This document shows, piece by piece, positions 1 to 11,048 of a DNA stretch of 64,000 nucleotides. Source of the DNA: Prorocentrum cordatum (taxonomy: Eukaryota > Sar > Dinophyceae > Prorocentrales > Prorocentraceae); assembly GCA_963575745.1 (NCBI GenBank), contig CAUYUJ010014335.1, forward strand, positions 164,501 to 228,500. The letters are read 5' to 3'. How positions within the stretch are numbered: position 1 is the stretch's first letter; each line of letters starts with the position of its first letter. The notes under the pieces were generated by a model. That model was not told the DNA's origin. It worked only from the letters and a program-made list of their open reading frames with translations, and ran no database searches. Both the position numbers and the translations under genes were made by a program.

Positions 1-1160
1 CGCGACCGCCCCGCTCCCCTTGCAAGTCGATATTAGCGCGTTGAAACACAAGCGGGCGCCGCGGCCACGGTGCCATGGGAAACCGGGTGTCACGGCCACA
101 TCTCAAGATGGCGAGGCGCAGATGGTCTGCGCACGCAGTCGCGGGACTGGCGTCTCGGCGTCGTGCCCTTTAGGTGCAACTTAAATGATGGGCATTCACA
201 GCCGCCGCGGCGACCTTGCCCGAACGCGATGGCGATAGAGCGCTTATTCCGCGCGTGGACTCACGCGGCGGCGACACATGCGACCGCGCCTGGCCGCGTA
301 TATATCAGGTTTAGCATGCGCCCGCTGCGTTTGCACTGAAATATGGGCCAAGCCGCTGGCTGCGCGCCGATCGCATCCACATCGCCCGCGTTACGCGCGT
401 GTCCTGCAGCGCGTGGGCATCGTTTCGCGCGCGGTGCCCGATGCGATCGCGCCGCTGCAACCCGCGCATTGTCGTTGCGAGCGGGAGAGGTGCACTCGAC
501 GGCGGTCGCGGCCTCTTGGCGTCGTTCAACCACGCGAAGCGCGCTCGGGCCTGGCCGACAACGCCGCAAGTACAAGCCCGAACTCTGGGCGCGTTGGAAC
601 TTCGTTAGCGCCGCACGCGCTGGGGGCAACCCGCCGCGATGTGATGCGCACCTTGCGACCTGCACCCGTCGGCAGATGCCGCCGACCCGATGCAATACCA
701 ACTCACGACGTGGTCACCCACTCCGACGAATCGGTCGCCCGCGCGCCAGCTTGGGCGGGGGGGTACCTGAACGGGCACGAGCGGTCGCAGCACCCTTCGC
801 GGCCGCCAGTTACAAATGTTTTTCCAGGGGAGAATTCGTCAGCCAAGCCGAATGGGTCGGGCCCCGAGCGCACCTCCCGCCGTCGGACTTGCCCGAGCCC
901 CCTGCCTTTACCGCGCCACCGCCGCCCCTGCTTCCCCTGCTGCCCCGTGCCGAGGCCATCTGCCGCGGGCCCATCGCCCTGCCCCTGCGGCCCCTGCGCG
1001 CTTTCCAACGCGTAGCCGCGCCGAGGAACGCCATCCAACGCGGCGCAAACCTCGCCCTCGCCACTTCGACTCAACCCTCCAGGCGCGACAGCGCACGCAA
1101 CCGCGTGGCTAGGCGACTTAGACTTGCGCGCGCGCGCTGTACATCTTATGCCCAGATGCC
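1..1160. other. GC-rich stretch without recognisable gene
   Basis: Open frames exist in several registers on both strands. They translate to Arg/Ala/Pro-rich, mutually overlapping peptides typical of GC-rich non-coding DNA. No domain, splice-bounded exon or repeat was recognised. Confidence 0.5.
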
Positions 1161-1167
1161 GTCTTGA

Positions 1168-1432
1168 TATACCTGAATAACTCCTGCGCAAACGCCTGAA
1201 TAATACCTGAATAACTCACCAAATGCCTGAACACCTGAATAACTCCTGAATCGTTCTGGGAAACCTGAATAACACCTGAATAACACCTGAATAACACCTG
1301 AATAGCGCCTGAATGACACCTGAATGATACCTGAATACCTGAACAACACCTGAATCATTCTGGAAAACGCCTGAATAACGCCTGAATGACACCTGAATGT
1401 CACCTGAACAACTCCTGAACAACTGAACGGCG
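1168..1432. repeat. decanucleotide minisatellite (CCTGAATAAC)
   Basis: About 25 degenerate copies of a 10-11 bp unit, consensus CCTGAATAAC/CACCTGAATG, run head to tail. The minus-strand reading gives a monotonous Phe/Arg/Tyr/Ser/Gly/Val/Ile/Gln peptide, which is a repeat artefact and not a gene. Confidence 0.9.
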
Positions 1433-2560
1433 TCGAACTATTTCTGACATGCACGAAGCAACCGTACGCGTGAGAACGTCATTCGCCTTTGTCAAGCAAT
1501 GGGCGGGCCATGAGCCGACCTGAGGTGGCGAAAGAATGAGGCAGGCAACATGTCATTGCCGTCGGTCCAGACGCCGCGGGTTGGCCACGTCCTGAGGGCA
1601 CGTAGCGGTCGCGTGGGACAACGCGTGACGGTTCTGCGAAGCGCGCGCGTCGCAAAAACCTGCGGGCGCGAAAATCGACGCGTCGTGCGCGTGACGCGTT
1701 GCCAACCGCAACTGGTTCGCCCCCATCCGACATCGGAGGTCGTTCGGCTACCGCGTTCGCAACCGACCGCCGCTTCTCCGCGCGAGATGGGCACGGCATG
1801 CCACGACGCCCTCGTTGTCAGCACAACGAACGCCGAGAGCGCATGGACGCCTCGAGTCTAAATTGAAAAGGCTTTGAGTCTAAACCGAAAAGGCCTCGAA
1901 CATGATTCGCGCGCGGATGCCGCCAACCAATGAATTTGCACAGCGCGCGATGTTCGCGCCCGCGGGAGGCCGCCAGCGCGGTCGGCAAGGCGGCCAGCGC
2001 GGTCGGCAAGGGATGACTCGCCCTCGCTGCCGTTGAACATAGAATATAATATCACGCACATCTGGCGGATTGCCCCGTCTACCGTGCAGTATGTATTTGT
2101 TGTTCTTGCGGTGAGGGCCAATAAGCGTCGCGCGCGGCGGCACTTGTGCCCGTGCAGCGCTGGCGGCCACGTGGCTGGAAGTGGGCCCGCGGCTGCAGCC
2201 TTGGGGCGTCGCGATGACGCACGCATCCTGCAATTGCGGCGCCTCGGCCGACCAGCTCGCAGCGCGCCGACGCTTGCGCGAAAGCGCGAAGAGAAGAAAG
2301 TACATGGGCGGGGGCAAGACAGGACTGCCGCGAAATTGTTCGCAGTAAGGCAGCCCCCATGTGCGTCTGGGAGCTCACGTGGGCCCTCGGCAACTGCTAA
2401 GCCTACTTCCTGCGGAACGCGTGGGGTTATCCAGCGCGTCGGTTGTTTCAGTGCGCATCGTGCCGACGTGTCCACGTGTCAACGTGGGTGATGCGAAAAT
2501 GAAACCGACCTGCAACGCGCGCTGGATTTCGCAAGCGCTTCCACGCTGCGAAAGCGATGT
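1433..2560. other. no gene recognised
   Basis: No convincing exon. Two short nearly identical phrases lie side by side around 1855-1895 (GTCTAAA..GAAAAGGC) and 1975-2010 (GCGGTCGGCAAGG), both small local duplications. Confidence 0.45.
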
Positions 2561-2577
2561 CAACTGGAAAACCAAAT

Positions 2578-2797
2578 GGTGAAAACCCTATGTAAATTTT
2601 CATTCTCTGTTCGGAAGAGGCGACCATCTCAACGTGGAACATATGGAAGCGAATTACAAATGCGCCGACGCGCGCGCGCCATGCTCGGACCAGAGCGCGC
2701 GCGCGTCCGAGGACTCCTAGGCACTTCCCATATTCCACGTTGGCATGGTCGCCTCTTCCGACCAGAGAATGAAATTTTACATTGGGTTTTGACCATT
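2578..2797. repeat. long inverted repeat (hairpin) heading the 2.7-3.8 kb array
   Basis: The left arm (about 2578-2650) is the reverse complement of the right arm (about 2729-2797). Both carry the block TTCGGAAGAGGCGACCAT or its complement, an AT-rich TGTAAAATTTCATTCTCTG block and the outer ATGGTCAAAACCC. The ~80 bp loop is alternating GC (CGCGCGCGC). The right arm is also unit 1 of the following direct array, so the array begins with one inverted unit. Confidence 0.85.
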
Positions 2798-3782
2798 GAG
2801 TTTTCGAGTTAACATCGCCTCCGTTGTAAAGAACTTATACACTCGGCAGCGCGCGCGCGCGCGCGCCAGAGCATCCTTTAGCATTTCCCACATTCCACGT
2901 TGACATGGTCGCCTCTTCCGATCAGAGAATGAAATTTTACATTGGGTTTTGACCATTGAGTTTTCGAGTTAACATCGCTTCCGTTGTATAGAAACGTATA
3001 CACTCAGCACGGCGCGCGTCGCGGCGCGCGCGCGCGCGCGCGTCGGTGCATGGCAATTGCGGTTTCGACTATTCCACATAGGCATGCTCGCCTCTTCCGA
3101 TCAGAGAATGAAATTTTACATTGGGTTTTGACCATTGGGTTTTCGAGTTAACATCGTTCTTGCTGCGTGGACACGTATACACAATGCCGCGCGCGCTGCA
3201 GTGTGTATACTTTTCTAGAAATGCCACATTGGCATGGTCACATCTCCCGATCTCTTCCCGATCTGGAAGCGGCGCCGACGCGCGCACGTCGGCGCGCGCC
3301 GACGCGCGCGCGTCGGCGCATGTGTATTTGTTTCTGTATATTCCACATTGGCATGATCGCCTCTTCCGATCAGGGAATGAAAATTTACATTGGGTTTTCA
3401 CAATTGGGTTTTCGACTCAACATCGCCATGTTGTGTAGACGCACATACACAATGCAGATCGCACCTGCATTTTTAATAGGCTTTTCATAATCTTCACAAT
3501 GGCATCACCGCCTCTTCCGATCAGAGAATGAAAATTTACACTGGGTTTCCCCATTGGGCTTTGGAGCCAACATCAATTCCACTGTATGGAAACGTTTACA
3601 CAAAGCAGCGCGTTTGCATTGCTTATGCGTTTTCGTATATTCCACATTGACATGGTCGCCTCTTCCAACCAGAGAATGAAATTTTACATTGGGTTTTCAC
3701 CATTGGGTTTTCGAGTCAACATCGCATTCGTTGAGTGGGAGCGTATATAGCATGTAGCGCGCGCGTCCATACGATCCTCACA
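2730..3782. repeat. tandem array of ~140-180 bp units
   Basis: Six to seven direct units share an ordered core: TTCCACRTTGRCATGGTCG, CCTCTTCCGATCAGAGAATG, AAATTTTACATTGGGTTTT, a TTTTCGAGTTAACATCG block and a GTATACACT motif. Core starts lie near 2740, 2895, 3070, 3340, 3500 and 3645, with a partial core near 3226. Between cores lie variable tracts of alternating GC (2851-2865, 3010-3040, 3275-3320). Open frames across the array are repeat translations, not genes. Confidence 0.88.
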
Positions 3783-4789
3783 ACAGTACGCATCGACATT
3801 ATTCGCGCCGTGTTCAGTTGATCAAAATGATGAGTGGTCAGTGGTTGTCATGTTTGCGTTTGGTTCAAATGTTTTCAGTTCTTGGTTGTAAATACACCGA
3901 GCTGTCATTGCTTGATGTTGTCATGGTTTTGTGTTCTGTGGTTGTTTTGCGGGGATATATCGATTAATGCGCTGTGCACATGTTTATTTTGATGGGCTGG
4001 GTGGGTGCGTTATATTTTCCCCAGAACAGCGAAACTTCCCCCAGAGTCTGTTGTAGGCCTTTGTGAGTGTCGTATGAGATTGCGCGTCTCCCTCCCCGGA
4101 GTGTGCCATGCGTTCAATTTCGGTTTCGTCGGTCGTCCGCCCCAAGTGATATGCGCCAGCAGAGGACAATGCCAAGTTAAGGACGCCTGCAATGTTAATT
4201 TAGGAACGCCGCGGCGGGCGATTGCTCACATAACTGTTCTGACCGCAGGGCTCTCTCACTGTCCCCTCGTTCCTTCCCGTTTCGTTCTCATGGTATATTG
4301 CAATTGCTGGTGCTACGCATGAAATGTTTTATTGCTTTGCAATTATCAGTTGTCTTGCGTTCCGGACACTGCATGCCTCGATGCTCGATGGGTCCTGGTG
4401 GTGGAAGGCGCCGTTGGCATTGCAAAGACGTAGCAATCCGATGCGTTCAATGACCCCCTCTTCTTGACAATAGATAGGAGTTCCCCTCGCCCATATGGCC
4501 AAAACCCCTTCCCCCCCCGACCAATTTTAAAGAAAATCATCACCCCCGCAAAGCATCCGTGACTCCCCTTGCCCTTTTTTTCTTGGTCGTGATGCCGCAA
4601 TCGGCGTTGCGAGGTGAACGATGTAGGGGCCCCCGAAGTTTCGCGCCATGACTGGTTGTCCCGCCCTCCTCAATATGTGTCCCCTCTTCCTCCTCCGTGT
4701 TTCTTATCTGTCCGTGTGCCGAAACGTTTGTGCTCAAACAATAAGGGTTCGTTGTGAGAACACGACATTCGCTGAGCCTCTGAGCTGGG
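3783..4789 (+). other. upstream region of the main gene
   Basis: No exon or known repeat. The stretch is noticeably less GC-rich than its surroundings, especially 3800-4020, with T-rich words. It may hold the promoter, but dinoflagellate promoters lack a motif I could call by eye. Confidence 0.4.
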
Positions 4790-4805
4790 CGTTTTTTTTC
4801 GCAAG
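4790..4805 (+). promoter_or_regulatory. candidate spliced-leader trans-splice acceptor
   Basis: An eight-T polypyrimidine run ends in CGCAAG with AG at 4804-4805, 39 bases before the start codon at 4845. Dinoflagellate mRNAs receive a trans-spliced leader at such AGs (established knowledge). Use of this particular AG is inferred. Confidence 0.4.
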
Positions 4806-4844
4806 GCATCCCGACGCCCTGCTAGCAGAGCCCGTCTTGCTGCC

Positions 4845-7800
4845 ATGGGCAAGCCCAAAAAGCACACAGATGCTGGCGCTTCGGACAAGAAGCGCAAGGC
4901 CCAGGATGAGCCCGAGGTAGACCACCCCCTTCTCAATGTTCGAATGGCCACCTGCACGACATGCAACCAGAACACGCACGGCTACGAGAAGCACGCGCCA
5001 GAGGGCGTCAAGCAGCCACTGTGGTGGCCAAAAGGTGAAAAATGCGCAAAGACAGGTCTACTGACTCCCATGGGACATGAGTGCGGCAATTGCTTGTACA
5101 CCAGGAAGAGGTACTACCCGACGGGCACCACCCAGGCCACCGTGAACGGTATGATCGAGGCTGGCGGCGAGGCGTCCGAGCGTCATGAGCGGCTTCGCCA
5201 GGACAAGGCCTCAGGAGAGTGCAAGTACGTGAAGACCGAGGCCGCCAACACCAAAGTGAAGACCGTTATCCAGAGTGAGCAGTTCAGCGAGGGGTTCGAG
5301 GAGGGCCACGCCATCGAGCTCAAATCCTTTGCGAGAGAACGAAACCTCTCCTTCCCTACTGAGCAGATGCTGGTCGATTACATCACGGGTTCCTTGGGGA
5401 TGGAGGTAGAGATGGGCAAGAAGGGCGTGCTTGTTGTCAACGTCCCCGACATGCCGCATGGGGCCCAGTACAAGTGCAGGAAGGGCGTCAAGGACTCGGC
5501 GAAGAAGATCGTGGAGGAGAAGCACGACGACGAGGAGTCGGCACAGGTTCGGCATCAAGAGGATCTGCGTAGTCGTGAGCGTGAAGGTCAGCCTCTGGGC
5601 TTTGGTGCTGCTGCCAAGCCGCGTGTTCGTCTCACTAGCAAGGCGTCGTTTGCTGCTGATGGCGCCCCGTCAAGTGGGCGTGAGACGTCTTCCGACATCG
5701 TGGACGTGAGGGCATCGCCACTAGCAGCAGCATCATTGATTACGGCGAGTGACGACATCGGTAACCTCAGCGACGTGGACTCCTGCAGCATTGGTGGTGC
5801 TTCGTCTGCTTGTGCCACGCCGATTCCGAGGAGAACGATGTCGGAGGTACCAATAGAAGTACGGACCACCAAGAAGAGGCGTGTTGGCTCTGACGCTCAT
5901 TCCTCAGGCGTCGAAGGAGGTAAAGCTCTTTTGCATGATGCATCGGTTGCTTTCTCACCAGAGGTCTTGTGGAACAGGAAGTTCAAGTCCAGAGATTACG
6001 AGAACGCGCTCGCGAAGCTGGCGGCCAGGGCGACAAAGGTGGCAGCGATCGCTGACGATGTTGAGGCGGCGGAGACAGCAGAGAAGCTATTCAAGTTGAG
6101 TGTGGAACTTACTACTCAGAAGAAAGCAATCGACGCTTTCAGGCAGAATCCGCAAGACTACGTGGAGAAGCTGGACTCATTACCATGCGACTTCATCGAC
6201 ATCTTCGGCAAGTGTTCTGAGACCGTTCGGGTCAACATGCTATCGGCGACTTCGTTCACTCTTTTGGGCCTTGGTGGTGATGGTTGCGAGGTGATGGCCT
6301 TGAAGGTGGCGAAGCTCATGGAGGTCAAGGGCATGTTCTCCGTGGGTGCCCTGAAGGCCAGCGGCTGCGACGATCGCTTTGTGTCGAGCTGCCAACAGAA
6401 TCTCGTTCAGGGCTTCATCGATAAGGTGGTCAAGAAGAGGCGCGAGGACTTCGTCAAGATCATGTCGTGCTGCTCTGCTGTGATTGGCAAGGTCAAACGG
6501 CTTCCAATGGGCCTGCTAAACTGCGCCCTTCTCACCGTGAGCTTTGGTTGACCTCGATCGTTCCCAGCCCGGAACGATAATGTCAACCGGAGAGATTCGG
6601 TGAGGAGGGATCGGTTTCAGGCCCAATGGAAGCTTCCCCAGGTCAACTTGGCGGAGCTCGACCTGGACAACACCATGATCGACGAGACCACTGGGTGGAA
6701 TTCTCAGTGCGCTGCGGACTTGTACGCGCTGGAGTACTTCGGGAGGGTCTTGGCGCAAGACGCCGACGATAGACTGCCCAGAGACCTTCGCATCGAGGGC
6801 GTTGCACTCCGATCCCGTGTGTCGAAGTTGAGCGCTCGCCTCCGTTGCCTCACTCGCGTGTCGGGTGGATCGTCCAGCATGGCTAAGATCGCCTGGGAGA
6901 TGATTCCTGACATCGGGACGGGGGACTCCTGCAGGCGTCTTGATACTGAGGTCGTCGACGAGGTGATGAAGCTGACGCATTCTCTTCGCATGTATGCTGA
7001 GGTATTGGGGGCAAATCGACACCTATGCTCAAGCTGGGGGGGGGGGTCCTCGGTCCTTGGTCCAAAAGAGTCCCCTGGGGACCTGGGCTTTCTGGGATGC
7101 CCGAGGGTCCTCGGGTCGCTGATCTCATCAGCTTGGGCAGGGGCGCAGTTGGCCCCTTCAAGGATACAGACAGCCAGCAAGCTGTTGAGTGCACCTTCGG
7201 CCTGCTCCAGGAGATCGCGGGGTCAGAATCGGTGAAGACGTTCGCCAATTTCCTCAACGGCATCGGCGACGAGAACGACAGCGAGATCGAGCAGCTGATC
7301 AATTTGAGGGACGACTTGGTGAAGAACCTCTTCAGTGGCCTATCTTTGATCACGTTGTACTCTGGCGGACTCCAGCAACTGGCGAGCACTATCTACTGCG
7401 ATGGCATTGGCAATGGAGGCGCAAGCAAGGAAGCCTTAGAACAAATGGACTCTGATGCCGATATCTTCCGTGTACTTGCATCTGTGGCGTCTACTTTGAT
7501 GATGTTCGAGCTCTCTTCTGTCTACAGGGCCATTGTGAAAGAAACCAATGATCGATGCCTCCTCGCCGTGAAGGTGACCGAGACCAAGGTGATGTCTGCG
7601 AAGAAGTGTGACGAGTCGATTCTGACCCACTGGTCGGAGATCTGGGAGGCAGAGGCGTCCATCAAGAGCGCGACGAGGGTGACCGACGACAAACAGATAT
7701 CTTCTTTCCAGTTGATATGCGATGTTCTTTCAGCTCTCTCGGCGGAGAACTTGATCATTTCAGTTGTGAAGGCGATTGTTGGCTCACCTGGGTGCCAGCT

Positions 7801-8701
7801 TGTCACCCAGAACTTCATTGCAGTAGTCAGCGAGCTCGTCGGTTGTTTACCTGCTCAAGTGAAGGTGCTGGTCGACTCGGCTAAGGCATTCAAAACCATC
7901 AGGCAGAGTGCAGAACAGCTGGTTGCGGGAAAGAGCATCGGTTGCATGCAGAGCACCGCGGCGTTGACCCTCATCCAATCGTTGGTCGAGCCAGTTTCTA
8001 CCATGGCCGAGATCCCTGGCTGGAAGAGGGCGTTGAAGGAGGAGTGGGCCACCGCGTTCCAGGGCGTCGCGGGGCAGCTCGATATCATCCAGGTAGAGGG
8101 CTTCATCAAGAAGTACAGGGACGAGGAGAAGGTGATTGGCCTCGTCGACGCGTGGAGCTTCGATGCAAACATGTGGCTGGCATCCAGCACCAGAGACGAC
8201 AAGCGCACTGCAGAGTTCAAGCTGACCGAGTCCTACATCATCGGCCTCCCCCCAGCAGCTCGCGTTATCGAGGAGCTGTCGAAGGTGGTGGGGTCCCTGC
8301 AGTGGATCTCGGACGTGGAGAGCGCGTTGCTTCGCGCCCTGATCGAGAAGCTTCCTGAGATCAAGATCTTGGTTCGCGAAGCAGCAGTGCTGATGGCAAC
8401 GATGATGTTGGCGAACAGCTTACTGACCAAAAAAGCCGTGCCCACTACAAAGAAGTACGCCGCCGACAAGCTATCGGTCAGGGTTGCCGACTTGCCGAAC
8501 TCGTTGCAAGTGAAGCTCAACGACTTCGAAGCTGGCCTCGAGGAGGAGAACGGTGGCCCTCACGCTCACGCGGGCCCAGACAGTACCACGGGCTCGCCAA
8601 CGGTCGAATCCAAGTCGACCGAGGTGGCATCAGCAGACAAGAGCTCGAAACCGTCGAAGCCACTTTTGAAGCTCAAGATTGCGCCAGTCAGCGCGAAGTA
8701 G
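4845..8701 (+). CDS. lineage-specific protein of unknown function, 3 predicted exons, 1181 aa
   Basis: Function not recognised. Predicted exons are 4845-6491, 6642-7001 and 7163-8701, all joined in phase 0 (549 + 120 + 512 residues). The start is chosen because GCCATGGGC is a strong initiation context and the frame is protein-like from there. The N-terminus has basic clusters (KPKK at 3-6, KKRK at 15-18) that could act in nuclear import. A possible metal-binding cluster follows: C37-x2-C40, H45, H50, C67, H78, C80-x2-C83, then a basic-aromatic RKRYY at 87-91. Residues ~215-355 are charged or Ser/Ala-rich, with KKRR near 344. Residues from ~375 onward are almost wholly alpha-helical in character, with many Leu/Ala/Val-rich amphipathic segments and no transmembrane span. 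The last ~50 residues are Ser/Lys/Pro-rich and disordered. Without the two introns, in-frame stops (TGA 6549-6551) and a frame change would break it. It stands alone, with no neighbouring gene. Confidence 0.8.
6492..6641 (+). other. predicted intron 1 (150 bp), introner-like
   Basis: GT at 6492 and AG at 6640-6641 give a phase-0 junction (Lys549 to Val550) and remove the in-frame TGA at 6549. A 16-nt inverted pair, GCTTCCAATGGGCCTG at 6500-6515 and its complement with one mismatch at 6618-6633, sits exactly 8 nt inside each end. The direct repeat AGGTCAA lies at both borders (6490-6496 and 6640-6646). A GT-AG alternative using 6537 and 6620 is less symmetric. Splicing is inferred, not observed. 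Confidence 0.68.
7002..7162 (+). other. predicted intron 2 (161 bp), possible decayed introner
   Basis: The donor GAG|GTATTG and acceptor TTCAAG|GAT join the 6642 and 7163 frames in phase 0. An inverted pair CAAGCTG (7030-7036) and CAGCTTG (7129-7135) lies 27-28 nt from each end, with weaker complementarity further out. An AGG trinucleotide spans both junctions. The middle has a G run at 7035-7046 and a GGTCCTCGG palindrome. Later AGs (7173, 7177) are possible alternative acceptors. Confidence 0.6.
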
Positions 8702-9814
8702 TTTTCCACCGCAGTTAGTTCGTATGTCTAGGCCCTCCGCCGACACGCGTGGCCACAGCTTGTCGCCGCTGGGGCCTTGAGTGGACGCTTTGCTAAGAAT
8801 AGCCTCCGCAGTCCGTGGTGCCGAGCGGGCCTCTTGTGGGCTCAGGGGTGCTCTTTTAGTGGCCTCGTTCGGCTGTCGACCATTCTCATCGAATGGGCGA
8901 GCGTTTTGGGGCGGGCTGCGTAGGCAAGTACATGCGAAGCTGTTCGTCTCTCTGGCACGGGTGGCGAAATGAGGGGTCCGATCTTGGGGGTCGACGGATT
9001 GAGGGGGAGCAACAGCAAGAACATTCACACCTTATGAAAGGATTCCCTCGCATTGCCACGAAGCCAGCTCAGCTTTCAGTCTTTTTGGGGACGCTGGCCT
9101 GCGCGTGAGTGAGAACATCATCACCTTCACCATCATCACACTTACCACCACCCTTCCCCATCATCATGCATCAGTGGCAATCCCTTCTCATTGTGCGGGG
9201 GGTGCCTGCACGCATGAGCGGCGGCGGGGGAACGCGGACCGAGATCACACAGTGCAGCGGCGCATGAGATAGGGGTTTCATTTTAGAGGGTGCTGCAATA
9301 GAGGGGAAGCTGCGGGGGTACACGTTGAGAGTCCTACTCGTGCACGCCTGACCCCAATCCCCTGATCATCGCATTCGTTTCATGCATTCTCATTTCTAAC
9401 GGGTTAAACATCATATTTTCATATAACCCATTCAAAAGGCTTTCCTTACTTTTACATTGGTTTCTTACTTTTTTATTGTTTTCAACAAATGAACCTTTCA
9501 ACTGTGCAGTGGGTCGTAAGTCCCACGCGGCGGGCCCAGGCCATTTGCGAGCAGCTATATACTTAAACGAGCAGTGGAGCGCGCTTGTCTGGACCGGCGT
9601 GGGCCCCTGCACGGTGCGGTGATAACACTGTGTGGCGGGTTCCCTGGTGGTTTTCTGACGCTTGCGTCGGTTCCTGGGGCTCTTGTGCCTCGGGATGCGT
9701 TCCAGCAGTTGCCCCTCGCCCAGAGCGCCCGGGGGTTGGGGCCCAGATGGTCCCGAATGGCCGCTGGAGACCCAAGGTTTGGCCCAGAAACCAAACATTC
9801 GGAGGAGGGCCGGT
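8702..9814. other. downstream region, nothing recognised
   Basis: No gene seen. It contains a short CAT/CAC-rich tract (9115-9175) and a locally AT-rich stretch (9370-9500). No polyadenylation signal can be assigned; dinoflagellates generally lack AATAAA. Confidence 0.4.
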
Positions 9815-9985
9815 GTGGTGAGCCCGTGGGGGTTCGGACTGGCCGCACGGTTCTGGCGACTGGGCGACTGGCGCTTCCAGGGTCCCGAGGCCGCACGGTG
9901 GCGGACCGTGCGGCGAGGTCCTGTGGGATTCCGAGATCGCCGCGCGGTTTGCCACCACGCGGTGTCTGGGTTCCCCTGGGACTGG
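9815..9985. repeat. family M copy 1 (CCGCACGGTT palindromic element)
   Basis: Several inverted copies of the word CGCACGG / CCGTGCGG sit around GGGATTCCGAGATCGCCGC. The same order recurs at 37195-37400, 44325-44560 and 60290-60510. This copy is the most divergent. Confidence 0.6.
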
Positions 9986-10002
9986 CGGGTGTGCCGCGCC
10001 CT

Positions 10003-10105
10003 TTGGCATCGCTCGGACGTGTCCCCGTTTTTCCCTCGGCGAGGCCCCCTTGAGGAGCATCCTGGATCGTTTTCGAAAACGCAAACGCACGGCATCGGAG
10101 CATAC
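10003..10105 (+). mobile_element. MITE family B, copy 1 (3'-decayed)
   Basis: Starts TTGGCATCGCTCGGACGTGT and continues CCTCGGCGAGGCCC..GAGGAGCATCCTGGATC as in the copies at 34176, 40991 and 60007. The right inverted terminus is not preserved. It directly abuts the family C copy at 10108. Confidence 0.65.
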
Positions 10106-10107
10106 AT

Positions 10108-10274
10108 CAGAGCGTGAATTACCGACCCCGCTTTCGCTTCCAGGCAAAACCAAGCCATAGCACGCGCCTCCTCGTCAAGCGGCCTGACCAGTACAGGCTG
10201 CAATTTGGCATCGTTTGGGGTATCTCTTGGAAGCGAGGGTGGTCAAAAGCGAAGTAGGTTTGTTTTCCCTCTAA
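10108..10274. mobile_element. dispersed element family C, copy 1 (167 bp)
   Basis: Closely matches 12578-12744 across its full length, including GTGAATTACC, CAGGCAAAACCAAG, CCTCCTCGTCAAGCGGCCTG and GGTTTGTTTTCCCTCT. Near the ends, a CCCCGCTTTCGC block and AAAGCGAAGTAGG form an imperfect inverted pair, suggesting a short non-autonomous element. Confidence 0.75.
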
Positions 10275-10873
10275 TACACAGGGAACGCACGCCCGACGGC
10301 AAGACCAGCACATCCCGGCTGCAGCTCGCCAACCCGTCGCGGAGGTCGCGCGGCGGGCTGCGGGAGGCCGCGGAGCCCGTGGGGCGCCCGCAGAGAGGGG
10401 CATCGGCCAGCGGGCAGCCAGGGCTGTCCGCGGTATCTCGGGGGCGGCCAAGCGGGGGGTGATGACCAGGGGGGGGGGATATCATGGCGAGGGCCATGCT
10501 ATCTCCCCAGATTTCCAGGCGCCTCTGCTTACTTCAACGCGTGCCCAGCCCCCCCCCCCCCCCTTGGGCCGCGCACATGTCGCCGGCCGTGATTTGCGCC
10601 CCCTGGACGCCCCCCTCTTGGCCGCCCCCGAGCGTCGGTCGACTCCGCAGCGCGTGCTGGTGGCTGCGCAAAGCGTCGATCGTTCGGACTGCGCGGTCTT
10701 GGGCTGACTCCTGTCCTCTGATGGAGCTTCGATCTGGCTGGATAAGTTCTGGCCAGATCCATCTACGCCTCAGGGACAGCTGCTGGACAGCCTTGGCCTT
10801 AACTCAACCGCCTGCAGGCCTCCCAGCACGCCTGGGACCAGGCCTCGCGCTGCCAGCAACTGTTGGATACCAG

Positions 10874-11048
10874 GTAAGCACAGTGGGGGCCCATGACAAG
10901 AAACACCCTGCTTGCCTCCAGGGTGCCCTGGATTTCTTGGGTTTCTTGGGTTTCGATGGACGTCCTGGGGTCTCAGGGTTGGGTTTCTTGTGGAAGGCTT
11001 CTTGCGGACTGGCCTCCACTGCATTCTTGCTCCGTGCCCCCTCACTAG
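10874..11048 (+). mobile_element. element family D, copy 1; coincides with a possible intron
   Basis: The body (AAACACCCTGCTTGCC, CAGGGTGCCCTGGAT, GTTTCTTGTGGAAGG) matches copies at 39790-39968 and 61590-61830. Near-terminal inverted words CAGTGGGGGCC (10881) and GGCCTCCACTGC (11011) bracket it. A strong donor, CCAG|GTAAGC, lies at 10874 and an AG after CCCCCTCACT at 11047-11048, so this copy could be spliced out. No convincing flanking exon was identified. Confidence 0.5.
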
